Below, piece by piece: positions 33,223 to 45,400 of a stretch of 64,000 nucleotides of DNA; positions within the stretch are counted from its first letter, which is position 1; the number at the start of each line of letters is the position of its first letter. Made by a program: the position numbers and the translations under genes. The DNA lies in the NCBI GenBank assembly GCA_964023205.1, contig OZ026843.1, forward strand, positions 12,443,093-12,507,092. Direction: 5' to 3'. Source of the stretch: Lutraria lutraria (Eukaryota > Mollusca > Bivalvia > Venerida > Mactridae). The notes under the pieces are model-generated. The model saw only the letters and a program-made list of their open reading frames with translations, did no database searches and had not been told where the DNA came from.

Positions 33223-33866
33223 CACTGGGGGCCAACGACGTATCACGACAGGCGGTTCGCATCGAAAACATGTGTATGTTATGCAACGACAAACGACACA
33301 TGTTATGTACACATAACGTGGTTGAAAAGCTAAGGACGACATTTCTCGTAGTTAGTGACATTGTATTTTGCTGGAATATCATATTCCAAGCACGAAACAT
33401 GGTGAGTAGAAACGTTTAATACTATGAAACAGTTGTATGCAGTTAATTGAGTACCAATTACGTATGAATTAAGCTCAAAAGTTAGGGATGTTCGTAGACA
33501 GTCTTGTTTTAGTAGATTTTTCATTAAAATATTTTTCGTGAGTATCATTTCTTATGCTTACTGGGTAAGGTTTACTTATTCAATCTTTTTGTCTTCATTA
33601 GAAATGTTCTGTAGGTGTAATAAGCACATATGAACGGGGTTTTTGCATACTACGACTGTGTTTGTTTCTCACAGAGTGTGTGTATGGTGCTAAACGAAGG
33701 TCACTCTTCATGTGTACGTTGCTCACTGAAGTCAAAATCAATTTCAGGATACAGACCACGCGGTGTGTATGTACTGCCGGTCACCATTTTCCAGCATTTT
33801 AGAAGCGCAATGACACTGTGCAAACTCCAGCATATAGAGCGTTACGTTCATGAGGGAAGCAGATGA
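33198..33866 (+). CDS. Possible small two-exon reading frame in the 2.5 kb element, unknown function
   Basis: A frame from ATG at 33198 crosses the left terminal repeat to a consensus donor after 33401 (ATG|GTGAGT). An acceptor TTTCTCACAG ends at 33674, and the next frame runs 33675-33866 in the same phase (0 to 0). The join would give about 132 residues, with cysteine/histidine pairs such as CMLC, HMLC and CVRC that could suggest a zinc-binding fold. I do not recognise the family; it could be chance, since both frames are short. Confidence 0.25.
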
Positions 33867-35738
33867 TAGAGGTTCAACTAAATATCACAATGCAACTTAA
33901 AATGAAGGACCATTACGTTATCTACAACATCGACGACATGACAACGATCACGGAAACTGGAAAAATTAATACCTACAAATAATGTAACAAGTGACAGACC
34001 AATATGGAAATTTCTTAAAGTGAACACACCGACTAAGTCTGTCCATTGCCAATTGTTCCTGAAACAAGCGGAATCCGGGATGTACCGAAGTTTCTCAACC
34101 AGATGGTGCTGAACTGACGGAACAATTGGACACAACTATACTATGCTCAGACACAGAGGACTTTGAAAAAGTAGATCTAACGTTACCGATGAAACAATAA
34201 AAGAGACCGTAGTACAATTACAAAAGCTTCTTCAATCCATCACATCTACTCTAATTATACCCCCATCACACTAGGGCAACGATTGCACTACCCCCACCGC
34301 GTCCTGACAGGACGTTAGCAAATGAATGCATTTTGTTATTGTACCACCTGACAAGCCATTTGGATGCTGAAATTGCCGTTTTCTAAATAAGAAATAGAAG
34401 AAAAAGAAACATGAAGCAACTTAGATTATGTTGCGTTAGTGTATGACTATAAGCAGAAAGAAGACTTCTGTTTGGCCAACATGACCAGTTAATATAAATG
34501 GACACATATGGTACAGTATACATACGGAGCTAGTGAATGCAATGAGTACGTTATTGGGACCTAGGGAGAGCGCAGTTCAGTCTGCATGGACGTAGTGAGC
34601 ACATAATTTGGGCGTAGTATTAACGCAATAGACCTGGTGACAACGGAAAGCTGCACGTGTAATGAACTTACTGGCAACGTGATAGACGCAATGAGAACCT
34701 GGCAAAGACGTTGTAAGGGCGTAGTTTCGAGTTTGACCCCGTCCCTGCCACGGCCATCAAAATTTTCAGGACGTGATAGGAACTTTGCGAGCGTGGTGCG
34801 GACGTGCTCTGGTCACGTCCGCACCACGCTCGCAAAGTTCCTATCACGTCCTGAAAAGTTTGATTATAACTGACCGTAGACGTCTTCAAGACTGTGTCAC
34901 CTTTTTTCAAATGGTAGATATTGGCGAATTCGGTGCAAATCACGCTTGGATTGACGAGCACGGTGCAACATTGCTATAGATACTAATGAATGGGGCAATG
35001 GTGTTAACGAATCGAAGAAATGCAATCAAACGTTTTAGATAACGGCAGATTTCTAAATTGTTCAAACTCGTAAATTATATAAGTATGTGCCTAAATCTAT
35101 TATAATGCAGTTATTAAATGATAAGACCATCTAACAATTTTAACTGTTCTCTTTAGACCATCACACATAATTAAATAGATATCTGTCAACTGCAAAATAT
35201 TAATTGATATACACATTTGACTTCAGACTGAAACATCACACACTCTGTTAGTAACATATACATCAAAAAGAGACTTCAGTTGACACCATACACACTTGTC
35301 TAGTGCGAAAGGCCTTGTTATATTAACGTGTATACATTCTATTGAATCTGATAAGCGGTGGGGAGATGCTAAGTTATGTTCACAGACATGATGCCTGTAT
35401 CATGAGTGCTAAATATTTTACAAATGGGTTTCATGTTACAATAACTTTGAGGAAAACTGTTTTTTACACAGAATAACGGACTAATCTGGCATAATTTGAT
35501 GAATGACAACGCAATCATTGTACAGAAAACGCATTTTACAACGGCAAATACAAACTTAATAAAAACAACTAACAAGACAATCCAAAAAACTAACATATCG
35601 TCCCCCTGCAGGTCAAACATTTCAAAATGGCATGTGGAGGTCAGAAAACCAGAGACTGTTTACATAAAATTTCGTTGCATAACATACACATGTTTTCGAT
35701 GCGAACCGCCTCTCGTGATACGTCGTTGGCCCCCAGTG
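33223..35738. mobile_element. 2.5 kb DNA transposon with 67 bp terminal inverted repeats
   Basis: The two ends (33223-33289 and 35672-35738) are reverse complements over 67 bases with one mismatch seen; they start CACTGGGGGCCAACGACG. TTTCC lies on both sides (33218-33222 and 35739-35743) and is the likely target duplication. The target was a pogo-like MITE whose two parts flank the element. No transposase is recognised, so this looks non-autonomous; the superfamily is left open. It contains a possible two-exon frame (33198-33866) and a long hairpin (34756-34864). Confidence 0.85.
34550..34870. repeat. CpG-rich zone with a 51 bp-arm hairpin
   Basis: Arms 34756-34806 and 34814-34864 are reverse complements with one mismatch and a 7-base loop (CTCTGGT). 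The preceding 200 bases contain related phrases (GCAACGTG, GCAAAGACG, GATAGACGC), as if degenerate copies of the arm. Base composition is richer in G+C than its neighbourhood. Confidence 0.9.
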
Positions 35739-35743
35739 TTTCC

Positions 35744-35815
35744 CCCACTGCACAATTTAACTATAAATTTAACCTCTCTAGAGCAACAACATAAATTTGC
35801 AACTCCCAATATGCT
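35744..35815. mobile_element. pogo-like MITE, right piece of the split copy
   Basis: CCACTGCACAATTTAAC, ATAAATTTAACCTCTCTAG and AGCAACAACATAAATTTGC follow the order of the intact copies. The last 50 bases of the family are missing. Confidence 0.7.
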
Positions 35816-37327
35816 ATCGCAGATATGTTAATATACATATTAAGACAAAGGATATTCATTCATTAGATAGGGGGCTAGCACGTTGCAGTCCATGACTATC
35901 ACTGCAACATGCTAGCCTCCTGATTCATTATATAAAAAACATGCGGTCTTCTAACAAATTTGACTGTTTGTAATTTGATCACGTACCAACCCATATTGTG
36001 TAAAGACATTTGAAATGTTAGTGTAAAATGAACCATCTGTTCAAAGTAGTGTCCAGTTTATAATTTTTTAAGCTACAGTTCCATTTTTCATTTTTTTCCC
36101 ATTTGGGTGTCCAGAAATTGCATCCATACCCATCACGAGGACGAGCGATGCGTTGTTATATTATCTATAATGTTAGCAGTCTTATTCTCACTAAACGATC
36201 ATCGAATAAGCTCGCAACCCAAGATAAAGACGGTTAACCGCGTCGCTCGAAAATTTCATTTTTATACGTAAAATAAAATAAGACGCAGTGGGTTTTAATT
36301 TTGCATAAAAATATGTTTTCATGTGTAAAAATTCATAACTTGATTATACCTAGCTTAGAATTTATAACTACATAAGTTGAAATTAATTTCATTATAAAAA
36401 CTTAAAGGATTGGAATATAAAATATCTTTTATACTGAAAATTTAAATTTATTTATTTTTTGTAATCGGTTCATCCAACGAACGTTTTTGTACCTCCAGTG
36501 GTTCAGGGGAGGAAACTCTTATATCGTTTCACAACAAATGAAGAGTCTATCTAGAGTAGTCTCTCTTCGCAAGAAGTATCAGATATTTTTATCGTTCACA
36601 TACTGGGAATTTAAACAAACATATATCACCTCGATGGAAAGAATTGACGTCCATAACAATAGCAATTACGTCCAAACGGTCTCTGGTCCGACTTCGACGG
36701 CTTTTATAGCTATATCTGCGTGAAGCATTTCCGTTTGTCATGTAAAGTTTTTATTTCTTGTGATAAGTCATTTAATTACTGCATAGATTCTTTCTGACAT
36801 GAAGATATTTTTGTAACGTGCATCATGTTTTTACTCCCAACTTGTCACCCGCTCCGGTTGATTGAAATTATATACGTAGGCATAAAATGTTTGTTTCTGG
36901 GTACATACTCATCTAAACATAATATTATAATTTCTATTATTCTTTAATGTGTGCAGGAAGGTAAAACAAAGAGATGAGGATCGCATGAGAAAAATAGGGT
37001 GTTTCGGGTAACCTGAAACAAACATTGTTTACGCCTGGCTGATTTATTATGTACATGTATGTATCATGTGTCATAATTTGACGAAAGTTAGGCATAGTAA
37101 AGTTTCTGGTTGGCAGACATTTTTTCTGCCAACCCTAAACTTGTCCTCAGTTACGGTCAGTTTTCAACTTATCGAACTTTTCATATTAATTAAATGTGCG
37201 ACCTGAAACAGATATAACTGTAGAAACCTTCTGTCGACTTACCGACACTCTTTTTGGACAGGATGGCGGGCGGTGCTACCTATGTGACCAATTAATTTAA
37301 TTGTGTTCGTGAGTTCGAGACTAGTCT

Positions 37328-37580
37328 GGGTCCGAGATTATAAAACTTGAGATCGGTCACCAAGCTCAAATATCCGATGATAGTTTGTCCCTTTATTGTT
37401 AACACAACAACTATGATAAAACAAATGCTGATCATAAATCATACATTATTTCAGTGAGTGTAATTGATCTAATAACGTATTTGAAAGTAAAACTGTATTA
37501 CGTTTACATCCAGTATTTGTTGAGAATGGAATTGAGAGATTTGAGCTCGGAGCCTTTTCTCATGTTTTATAACCTTGGTC
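37328..37580. mobile_element. Inverted-repeat MITE, family 'CCGAGGTTATAAAAC' (copy 3)
   Basis: The left end is GGTCCGAGATTATAAAACTT with CACCAAGCTCAAAT. The right end is ATTTGAGCTCGGAGCC with TTTTATAACCTTGGTCC. The centre has diverged from the other copies. Confidence 0.65.
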
Positions 37581-37971
37581 CCTGGTCATGACACATATCA
37601 GTTGATAGCATACTATCTTAAGGCAATCATCATCAGCCACCGCTGATCACTTATATGGTGAAAGTGACCGTAACTTGTGAAGAACAGGATTAGTTACTAC
37701 AGGAACATAATCCAGTATATCCAGTTTGCTGCCAGCTGGCATACAACTCAAATTCTGTTGAAATCATGCATGCCCAACATGTACAAACAAACATTAACAA
37801 TATCAAAGTATGATTTATACCATGTGTTTTAAACACCATGCGATTCATACAGGTAGCGGATTGTTTTTGTAATAGAACATAGACCTCAAATATAAAACAA
37901 GAAAAACACCATGTTAAAATTATTGTTTTTATAATTCACAATTTCCAACATAATATAATGAGATGATCTGG

Positions 37972-38208
37972 TTTCGAGGTTATAACCTTGGGAATATTTT
38001 CCCTGCTCAAATCTCAGTTTCGTTCTTAAAGGGGCTTGGTTGAAGAATATCACTGTTGACACATACATATTCAGATCAATTATGCCGAAAGATAATGCAT
38101 TTCAATATTACTAACAATGTTATGTTTTAATTCAAACAGAAATTTCCAAAGACAAATATGAGATTTGAGCTTGAAGACCAATCAGAAATGTTTCAACTCG
38201 GAATCTGA
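37972..38208. mobile_element. Inverted-repeat MITE, family 'CCGAGGTTATAAAAC' (copy 4)
   Basis: GGTTTCGAGGTTATAACCTT and CTGCTCAAATCTCAG on the left; GAGATTTGAGCTTGAAGACC and AACTCGGAATC on the right. It is more decayed than the others. Confidence 0.55.
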
Positions 38209-39181
38209 TACATGTACATGTATATAAATCATATACGATAAAAAAACAATGTGATTTTGTATACATTAGTATTCTAGCTATAATTATATAAGAAAATATA
38301 CACATATATCATTAAGCACTATTTGAATACATGCAAAAATAACTATACTTTAAAAAATAGACGACACAGGAATTTATAACAGACGTACAATGATTGTCAC
38401 AGAATAAATATTATTATTTACTCGTATATATATAAACAAAAAATGTAAAATGATGATTATGTAGTGAATCGAATATGGAGAGAAACGAACTTTGTTTTCA
38501 TTCAGTGTTCGCATTTCTTGAACAATAGAAGGATCGGACATCTATTTATTAGACAGTGATTTAGAAATGCGGAATGAATTTGAGAATACAACTTTTAGTA
38601 AGAATCATTCTGAAGTTTTACAGTGAAATTACAGTTAAATAATACAATAGAACACAGTTATTGTGAACCCGTGGAGACCCGATTAATTCCCTTCTTAATA
38701 TGTATATTTCACAATAACACTTATATAAAGAAGGTCGTGTCTCGGAAATATAAATTTAATGCTTCACTGTATCTAATTCGTCTTTTTGCCCGAATTCATT
38801 ACAACCGTACTTTACCGTATACATGTATTATATAATCATTAATCAACTAGATATTCCTTGAAATTGACCATGTTGCACGTGAATATCATGCGTATAACAA
38901 AGAATATATGACGATGATTTCTTTATACATCATTGTATTAATTAAGTTTTATGTATTCTTAATGTTCATTGCCCTCAGTGGCATAACGTAAGAAGCAATG
39001 TCATTATGTACCTTCACGCATGACCTTAATTCAACAAAAAGTTAAAAAGCATGGTCAAAATGTTTTGTCATTCGTTGTCAGTAGCACCGGTTCCCGGTCC
39101 TTGCTTCTTTGCTCTTGTTATTTACACTGTAATATAAAAATGTAATGATAAAGACGAAGAAATAATACATGTATTACATGT

Positions 39182-39603
39182 AGTGTGGGGAATCCATTGT
39201 GACGTCACTAGGTCACGTGGATTCCCCACACTGTAACTGTTGCAACTCCTTACATAATTAAAGGGCTACCTCCGGTTCAGATTTTTGTCACTGTAGGCCC
39301 TCTCCTTTTTTGCTTTTCGTTTTGTCCAAACCGTTTGACAGTGTTATGAAAATGAACGTTATTTTTACAAGAAAATTTTAGAAAACGGTTTGGACAAGAA
39401 AAGTAATAAGTAGAGGGCCTTCAGGGACAAAATTCTGAACCGGAGATAGCCCTTTATGTAAGGAGTTGCAACAGTTATGTGGCTTTAGAAGAAAAACGAA
39501 AAATAATGCACTTATGTGATGTTTTTCTAGTTCGAATGACAGAAAATGCGCTTGTAACGATAACATTGTGGCGTCACTAGGTCACGTGGATTCCCCACAC
39601 TGC
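39182..39603. repeat. Composite of two inverted-repeat elements
   Basis: A small hairpin (39182-39196 with 39218-39232, AGTGTGGGGAATCCA and its reverse) is followed by a 244 bp element (39234-39477) with inverted ends TAACTGTTGCAACTCCTTA. The phrase CGTCACTAGGTCACGTGG then continues to CCCCACACTG a second time at 39570-39603 as a direct repeat. The inner arms also pair over CCTCCGGTTCAG and TTTGTCCAAACCGTTT. Confidence 0.85.
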
Positions 39604-40629
39604 TAGTTCTAGTGACGCAATTTCGATGTTTAAAAAAATTATATTGCAACTATATGTACTTGTTGTTATCTCCGAATATCTCTTGCAACATGTATCCATA
39701 CATAATTATATGTGTTTAACTTCCTTGCTGTGATTCCTATCATGTACTTATGATGTGTTTTTATAATGTTATAAGTCGGTCAATTGCTATACATGGCTAT
39801 TAATACTTTTAATTTGTATACCGACTATAAATCAATTTTGTATCTGTTTGATTTTATGCCAATATCTCGTGTTTGGATGAATCAGAAGACATACCAGTCG
39901 ACTCTTGACTGAGCTATTTTGACAGTGAATATAAATTATCCACTGTGAATATGATTGACATATTAATATATTTTTTTCACTTTATCAATAATATTGAAAT
40001 TAAGAAATGTATTATAGGGAAAATCATTATTTCATTTTATCACATACTTCACAACGTCTGAATTCAGTGGATTCGAGTTTTACTGTATCTAAATACATGT
40101 AATAAACCTTTAGGATAATGTCGGTACTTAATTGATACGTGATATCTAGGATATAAATGTATACATGCCAGATTACATGATATTAGAACATATACTAATT
40201 ATACTATATACAGGGGTTATAATATGTGATATACATATATTTTACAAACAAACAACACGTAAGACTACGATGTCTTGTGAAAGGAAGCAGCACCCGTGTT
40301 CGAATGACTATTGTCTCAGACTAGAAATGACTAGCCTTCTCAACTGTGCGTTCGATTCCCACACGGAGCTATACATCGTTCACATGTGTGAAAACTGTCC
40401 ATCACTTCAACAGAATGTCACACAGGTGAACGCCTGGGGGTGTTTTTCACATAATAGAAATTATGGAAATGTCGCTTAATGGCCATTGTCTGTCGAAAAT
40501 CGGGCCGCTCTGGTGAAAGATCAAAATTTCCTTATTAGGATCCAAGAACGAAAGGTAAAAGACAACGTAATTTGACGCGAATCACGCAATCGTCGCTTAT
40601 GTGCGTAGAGCTATTTGTGTTTACGATTT

Positions 40630-40888
40630 GTTTTGGTCAATGGACTCGGATTTGATAGATATTTTGTAATCCTTTCGGATAAACAGTCTAAATTTCTGTT
40701 GGATACGAGAAAACGAAAACAACATTTCGATTTTCTTTATTATGTTCCTAATAACACGGACACATAAGGTAAGGACCATGATAAATCTATCATTATTAGA
40801 AGATATTTATTTTGAATCATAGCCATGCAATTTTCGTCAATGGACTAGGATTTGATATCTTATAATCCTCTCGATCAACAGTCAGACT
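40630..40888 (+). repeat. Direct duplication of about 58 bp, 200 bp apart
   Basis: Copies at about 40630-40690 and 40830-40888 share GTCAATGGACT, GGATTTGATA, TAATCCT, TCG and CAACAGTC-like segments. The second copy abuts the 37 bp array. Confidence 0.65.
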
Positions 40889-40889
40889 A

Positions 40890-41221
40890 CACCGTTTGTA
40901 AATAGGACTACGTGTTATTCTCACGTCACCGTTTGTAAATTAAACGACGTGTAATTCTTACAACACCGTTTCTAAATAAAACGACGTGTTATTCTTAAGA
41001 CATCGATGGTAAATAAATCGACGTGCTGTTCTCACGGCACCGCATGTAAATACGACGACGCGCTGTTCTCACGACACCGCTTGTAAATACGATGAGGTGT
41101 TATTTTTACGACACCGCTTGAAATACAACAACGTGCTATTCTCACGGCACCGCTTGTAAATACGATGACGTGTTATTTTTACGACATCGCTTGCAAATAA
41201 AACGACGTGCTATTCTCACGG
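40890..41221 (+). repeat. Tandem array, 9 copies of a 37 bp unit
   Basis: Units start CACCGYTTGTAAATA at 37-base steps (one unit has 36) and end GTGYTATTCTCACGG or TTTTTACGA. Units differ from each other at several positions and no unique spacers separate them. Each has an ACGACGTG-like core. Confidence 0.95.
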
Positions 41222-41283
41222 ATGGTCATATATCCTTTTAGGAAGGTCTGACAAAAATGTCAATTTTTTTTCATTTCCTTTGT

Positions 41284-41412
41284 GGAGACGTTCTTGTGGT
41301 TCGGTAAGTTAGTACTGGTAAGTATACAGTCCAGGAAAACTGGTTAGGTGACCCGGACGGCGTATATAACTGAAATATCGTTGAAAAACTGCGTTAAACC
41401 CCCTTAAACAAA
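41284..41412 (+). repeat. SINE 3' part (same tail as the 46.99-47.22 kb copy)
   Basis: CAGTCCAGGAAAACTGGTTAGGTGA, written here as the two pieces CAGTCCAGGAAAAC and TGGTTAGGTGA, is followed by a GCGTTAAACCC motif and AAACAAACAAA. The same order occurs in the reversed copy at 46.99-47.22 kb. The tRNA-like head is missing. Confidence 0.5.
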
Positions 41413-41670
41413 CAAAATGGGAGACTAATATAATTGCAAAAAAAGTTAAAAGGTGCATACAATAACATACTAAAACATGTTGCTATGGTTTCCGGATATA
41501 CTAAACGTTTGGTTACAAATGTATGTTAGCCATCTTAATACCGTTATTCTCTTCTACCTCTTCCGGTGAGTATGAGCCCATGGCTGTGCCACCACTGAAA
41601 ACAAGCGGAAACAAACGTATATTCTAGGAAACTAAAGGGTATTTTATCACGTGGTTTGGAACCACAAAGA

Positions 41671-41861
41671 CAGAGCAACCCCTCCAAAGCAACAGTACCC
41701 TTTGGGAGTAAAAGAAATATGTTAACTAATTGTTGTTGAGAGGTTCTTGCTCTAGAGAGGTTAAATTAATACTTGTAGTTAGATCGTATAGTGGGAAAAT
41801 AATGCTGCTGTTGAAGAGAGGTTGTTGCTGAACAGAGGGTCGCTCTGGAGAGGTTCTTCTG
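41671..41861. mobile_element. pogo-like MITE (copy A)
   Basis: It starts CAGAGCAACCCCTCCAAAGC and ends TCTGGAGAGGTTCTTCTG, with internal GTTGTTGAGAGG and TAGTGGGAAAATAATGCTG. It lies just beyond the probable poly(A) site of the Rh gene. Confidence 0.8.
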
Positions 41862-41984
41862 TACATACATAAATTAATTATGATTGATAAATTCCGACAT
41901 CACTGGATAGAGAGAGCTGGACTCGGTACGTGAAAACGTTGATGAATATTTATGCCTACGTGCTAACTTCACGAATCATTCAAT

Positions 41985-42292
41985 TTTATTTGCTCGGGTA
42001 CCCACAACAATTACAAGTATATATATTGTCTTAAGATGTAGCTGCTGCAAAAAGCATTTATCTCTTGTCCTCTTTGAGCGTAACCTTACAGTAAGGACAC
42101 TTTGTATTACAAGAAACACAAGAAGGACAACTCTGGATAGATATTAATATTACGATCCATAACTGGTTCCCGTTCCAAGCGGCAATACGCCAAATACTAT
42201 GTACACACAGTGTTAATGGGAACCAGTTATTCCTTATGAAGTAAAACAAGAAAGATAACTCTGTACAGAAAATGGTATATAAAATACATGTG
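41985..42292 (-). other. RHCG: Probable 3' UTR of the Rh gene
   Basis: On the minus strand an AATAAA lies at 41990-41985, about 300 bases after the stop. No other feature is seen between. Confidence 0.5.
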
Positions 42293-42411
42293 TTACTTTT
42301 TCGACGCGTGACCATGCTCTTCTGGTTCCGGAACATTCCACCAAATTTCATCTTCATATATCTCTTCGTCGTCTTCAACTTGATCAAATACTGGAATCTT
42401 CAGTAATAAAC
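42293..42411 (-). CDS. RHCG: Rh exon 9: cytosolic C-terminus
   Basis: Acceptor GGTTCCAG; 119 bases with stop TAA (42295-42293). It codes [20 protein letters not shown], then [18 protein letters not shown]. The tail is shorter than vertebrate RhCG tails after the WxxPE motif. Confidence 0.94.
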
Positions 42412-45400
42412 CTGGAACCAGAATCATTTAACATTGATTTGAGTTGCATTAATAAATCATATATATTTCTATCGAAATAGAAAAGTATTTATCATATCAT
42501 AGTTCTGCTTTATTATAATACATATACAATGTATAGTGTTTTCAATTCTATAATGCAATAGAAATGTGCTGGTAGGCGCTGCTAACTTCTTTACTCTGTT
42601 CAGTATATTGGTCTCAATCGTATTGTACGTTTACGAGTTACATAATTATATATTTACATTATGATTAGTATCAAATGCACCCTTATTCGTAGATTTTGAA
42701 AAAAGATGCCCAGTACCCTTTAAACATTGAAATGATTAGAATACGGTTGAAATATATTATTTAGATTTCGTGGATAATTTTAACACTGTTTCGAAATTGG
42801 ACGGTGTTGGATAGCTAAAGAAAAAGAAAAAAATCCGTTCGATGATTACCTGTAAGCACACCGGAAACCATGGCAATGCCAAGGGTCACTAATAAAGCCA
42901 AGGCCTGATAACCGGCCTGTTCGCTCGCTGTCCATCCTTTACCATGATCAAAATCCACACCAGGAAATTTCCTCTTAAATTCTGGAGTTACATCATCTGA
43001 GTTAGCAATCCGGTAAGGAAAGATTTCGTATAGCCTACATAGAGATAAAACGTTTATAGTTCAGACATTAAATGTAGTGACAGTTCTAGAAACAAAAGGA
43101 AGTGAAACATTATCAAAATAGCCAATCAAGTTCTCGGACCCTTGATTCTTTGGCATGGCACTAAGTTTTCCATCACAATATGTTGGAGACATTATGTCGA
43201 TGGCTGCGCGCTCTCGGTCATTCGTAAGGACAAGTTGGTAGTTACTAGTACTTGAGGCCGGAGGACTGTATTTTCGTTGAAAACGGCATTAAGTCCATTG
43301 ATACATATATACTCGCGCAGGAAGAGGTTAGTACTGGTATAGAATCCAGGATCACTTACTAGGTTAACATTGAACATATTTGACTGAATCGACTGTACAT
43401 ATACTCTATCAAAAGTAATCTGTGGCAGATTGTTTTATTACGCAATAACCACGGAACATCATTAATAAAGGAGATAACCGTGTAAACATGATTCTGTGCA
43501 ACCTCTCATGGGTGGTCCTCTCTTGAACAGCCTCTTCATCAACAGCAGGATTTTCCCACTGTACAATTTTTTATTAATTCAACCTTCCTAGAGCAACAAC
43601 CTCTCAAGAACAACATAAATTTGCTTCTTCCAAAAGGTGTTGCTTTGGAGAGGTTGCACTGTAAATTGATGCACAATACAATAACATGTTTTTGTACATG
43701 AACAATTGATACCTAGATTACTGGTTTCTAATCAAACTTTATTTATATGTATTTTTACTGTGATAACTACTCACGATCGTCCCCACTTTTCTTCTGTTGC
43801 CAAGACAGCCAGTATGGCACCCGCAATCGCTGCCAACACTCCCGGCATACCATGAAGGTTATGTACACCACACGTATCTTGTATCTTCATCTTTTCTGCC
43901 ATGAACTCCTAATAATTTAAATAATAATAATAATAATTATGACAACAATGATAATAAAAAAAATAGTTTCAATAAAAATATAATAATGATATAATAACAT
44001 AGATAATAATATAATAATTACATGTATATGATAATAATAACATAATAATAATTGTTGACGAAGGGAGACTGTTGCTCAAGAGAGGACCGCCCACAATCAT
44101 GACATTGCATTATGATGAAACAATAATAGTATTATAATATGATAACACTTCTCTATTTAACGAAGATATCATGTATATATGTATTATTTTTATTATAATG
44201 CAATGAACTTATTATATAATTATCACTACTCAATATTCACCAGCCTAGTCACTTCATTACAATGTTTAGATCGATTATAAATTTATTATAAGGCTTAATC
44301 GATCGGGTTTTTTTTATAAACAGTTTTACACATACTAGAGAATGCCTTCATTATTTATTGGAACGTATTCACAATGAAACCATCGTTGGATACCCAGGAT
44401 TACTGACTTCACTCCGCTACATATATCACATGATGTATGTAGCGGAGTGGAGTCAGCAACCGTCGGTATCCGACGATGAATGAATACAAGACTGTTTTGA
44501 TAAGACACTTGTGTACCTACTGTGAGAAATCTGTATCCAATACACGATATAAGTCCAGCCACTGTACCCAGTATTAAAGCACAGTATGGTTGCATTGGCA
44601 TATTAGCAGAGGTCCCTACAGCTACTCCACCAGCTAGTGTAGCGTTCTGGATAAATTCCTGAAAATGTACAAACAATGTATATCCATTGCAGTCATGTTT
44701 ACTGTATACTGTATTACACTGTTCTGCGTGAATGTCGATGTTTTCTTTGTATGTCAATATGAACAGGCAACGGTATTCAGTACAATAACAAAATGTACAT
44801 TTATATTATAGATGGTATTACGAAATTCAGTAGATCGAGTACATGTACAACATTTGTTACCATTGTGAACTTTCCTTTCCTGTCAGACAAAGCCGTGAAG
44901 GCAAAAGTGATCACAGTGCATGCACACAATGAAAGGTATGTGTTGATATATGCTCGATGTTGTTCGTCCCCATCAGAACCACCACCGTTAAAACTTGGCC
45001 AGTATAACCACAGAAAGATGGTACCTGAAACATAAATGTTTATATATTCGCAATTTTGTATCCACAAATAATTGCCTTAGATAGAACGATCAAAGTGAAC
45101 TGTCTATTCACGTCCAACGTCCTTTGTCCGAAGATGCAAAAAACATTGAAATTGATCGCCTAGTCCAATGAATGGAACTCAGACCCGTAGGATGCAATTT
45201 CATATGGGGGGTAGCCACTTTTGATTACCATTACAACCCCAGACCTGCTGTTCTACGTTTTATCTTAAAGTGAGACCAAGAAACAGTGTGAAAGGACCAT
45301 CCTGGAACTGAAGACACATTTACTAGTACATTTTATATGTTTTAGTTCGCTTCTTCAGGATTCTTTATATAAAGAGAGTTAAATCTTGCAACATCAGCAA

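Larger units (their letters stand above)
29791..41984. other. Intergenic region between the two convergent genes
   Basis: About 12 kb with no cellular gene I can identify. It is filled with repeats listed separately: inverted-repeat elements, a 2.5 kb transposon, and two tandem arrays. About 35.9-37.3 kb and 38.2-39.2 kb show nothing beyond a small hairpin at 35858-35932. Confidence 0.6.

Noticed and set aside
36487..36723. 78-codon frame
   Set aside because: No recognisable domain, no neighbouring exons or conserved signals.
40165..40479. 104-codon frame with several cysteines
   Set aside because: No known motif; part of it (GCGTTCGATTCCCAC) looks like a tRNA-type B box of a decayed SINE, too weak to annotate.
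40890..41221. 37 bp repeats that look like a CRISPR array
   Set aside because: Units follow each other without spacers, are diverged, and the DNA is animal nuclear.
42058..42387. 109-codon minus-strand frame
   Set aside because: Wrong frame over Rh exon 9 and its 3' UTR.
44335..44757. 140-codon minus-strand frame as one gene
   Set aside because: Only 44521-44658 is coding (Rh exon 6); the rest runs into a foldback repeat and intron.
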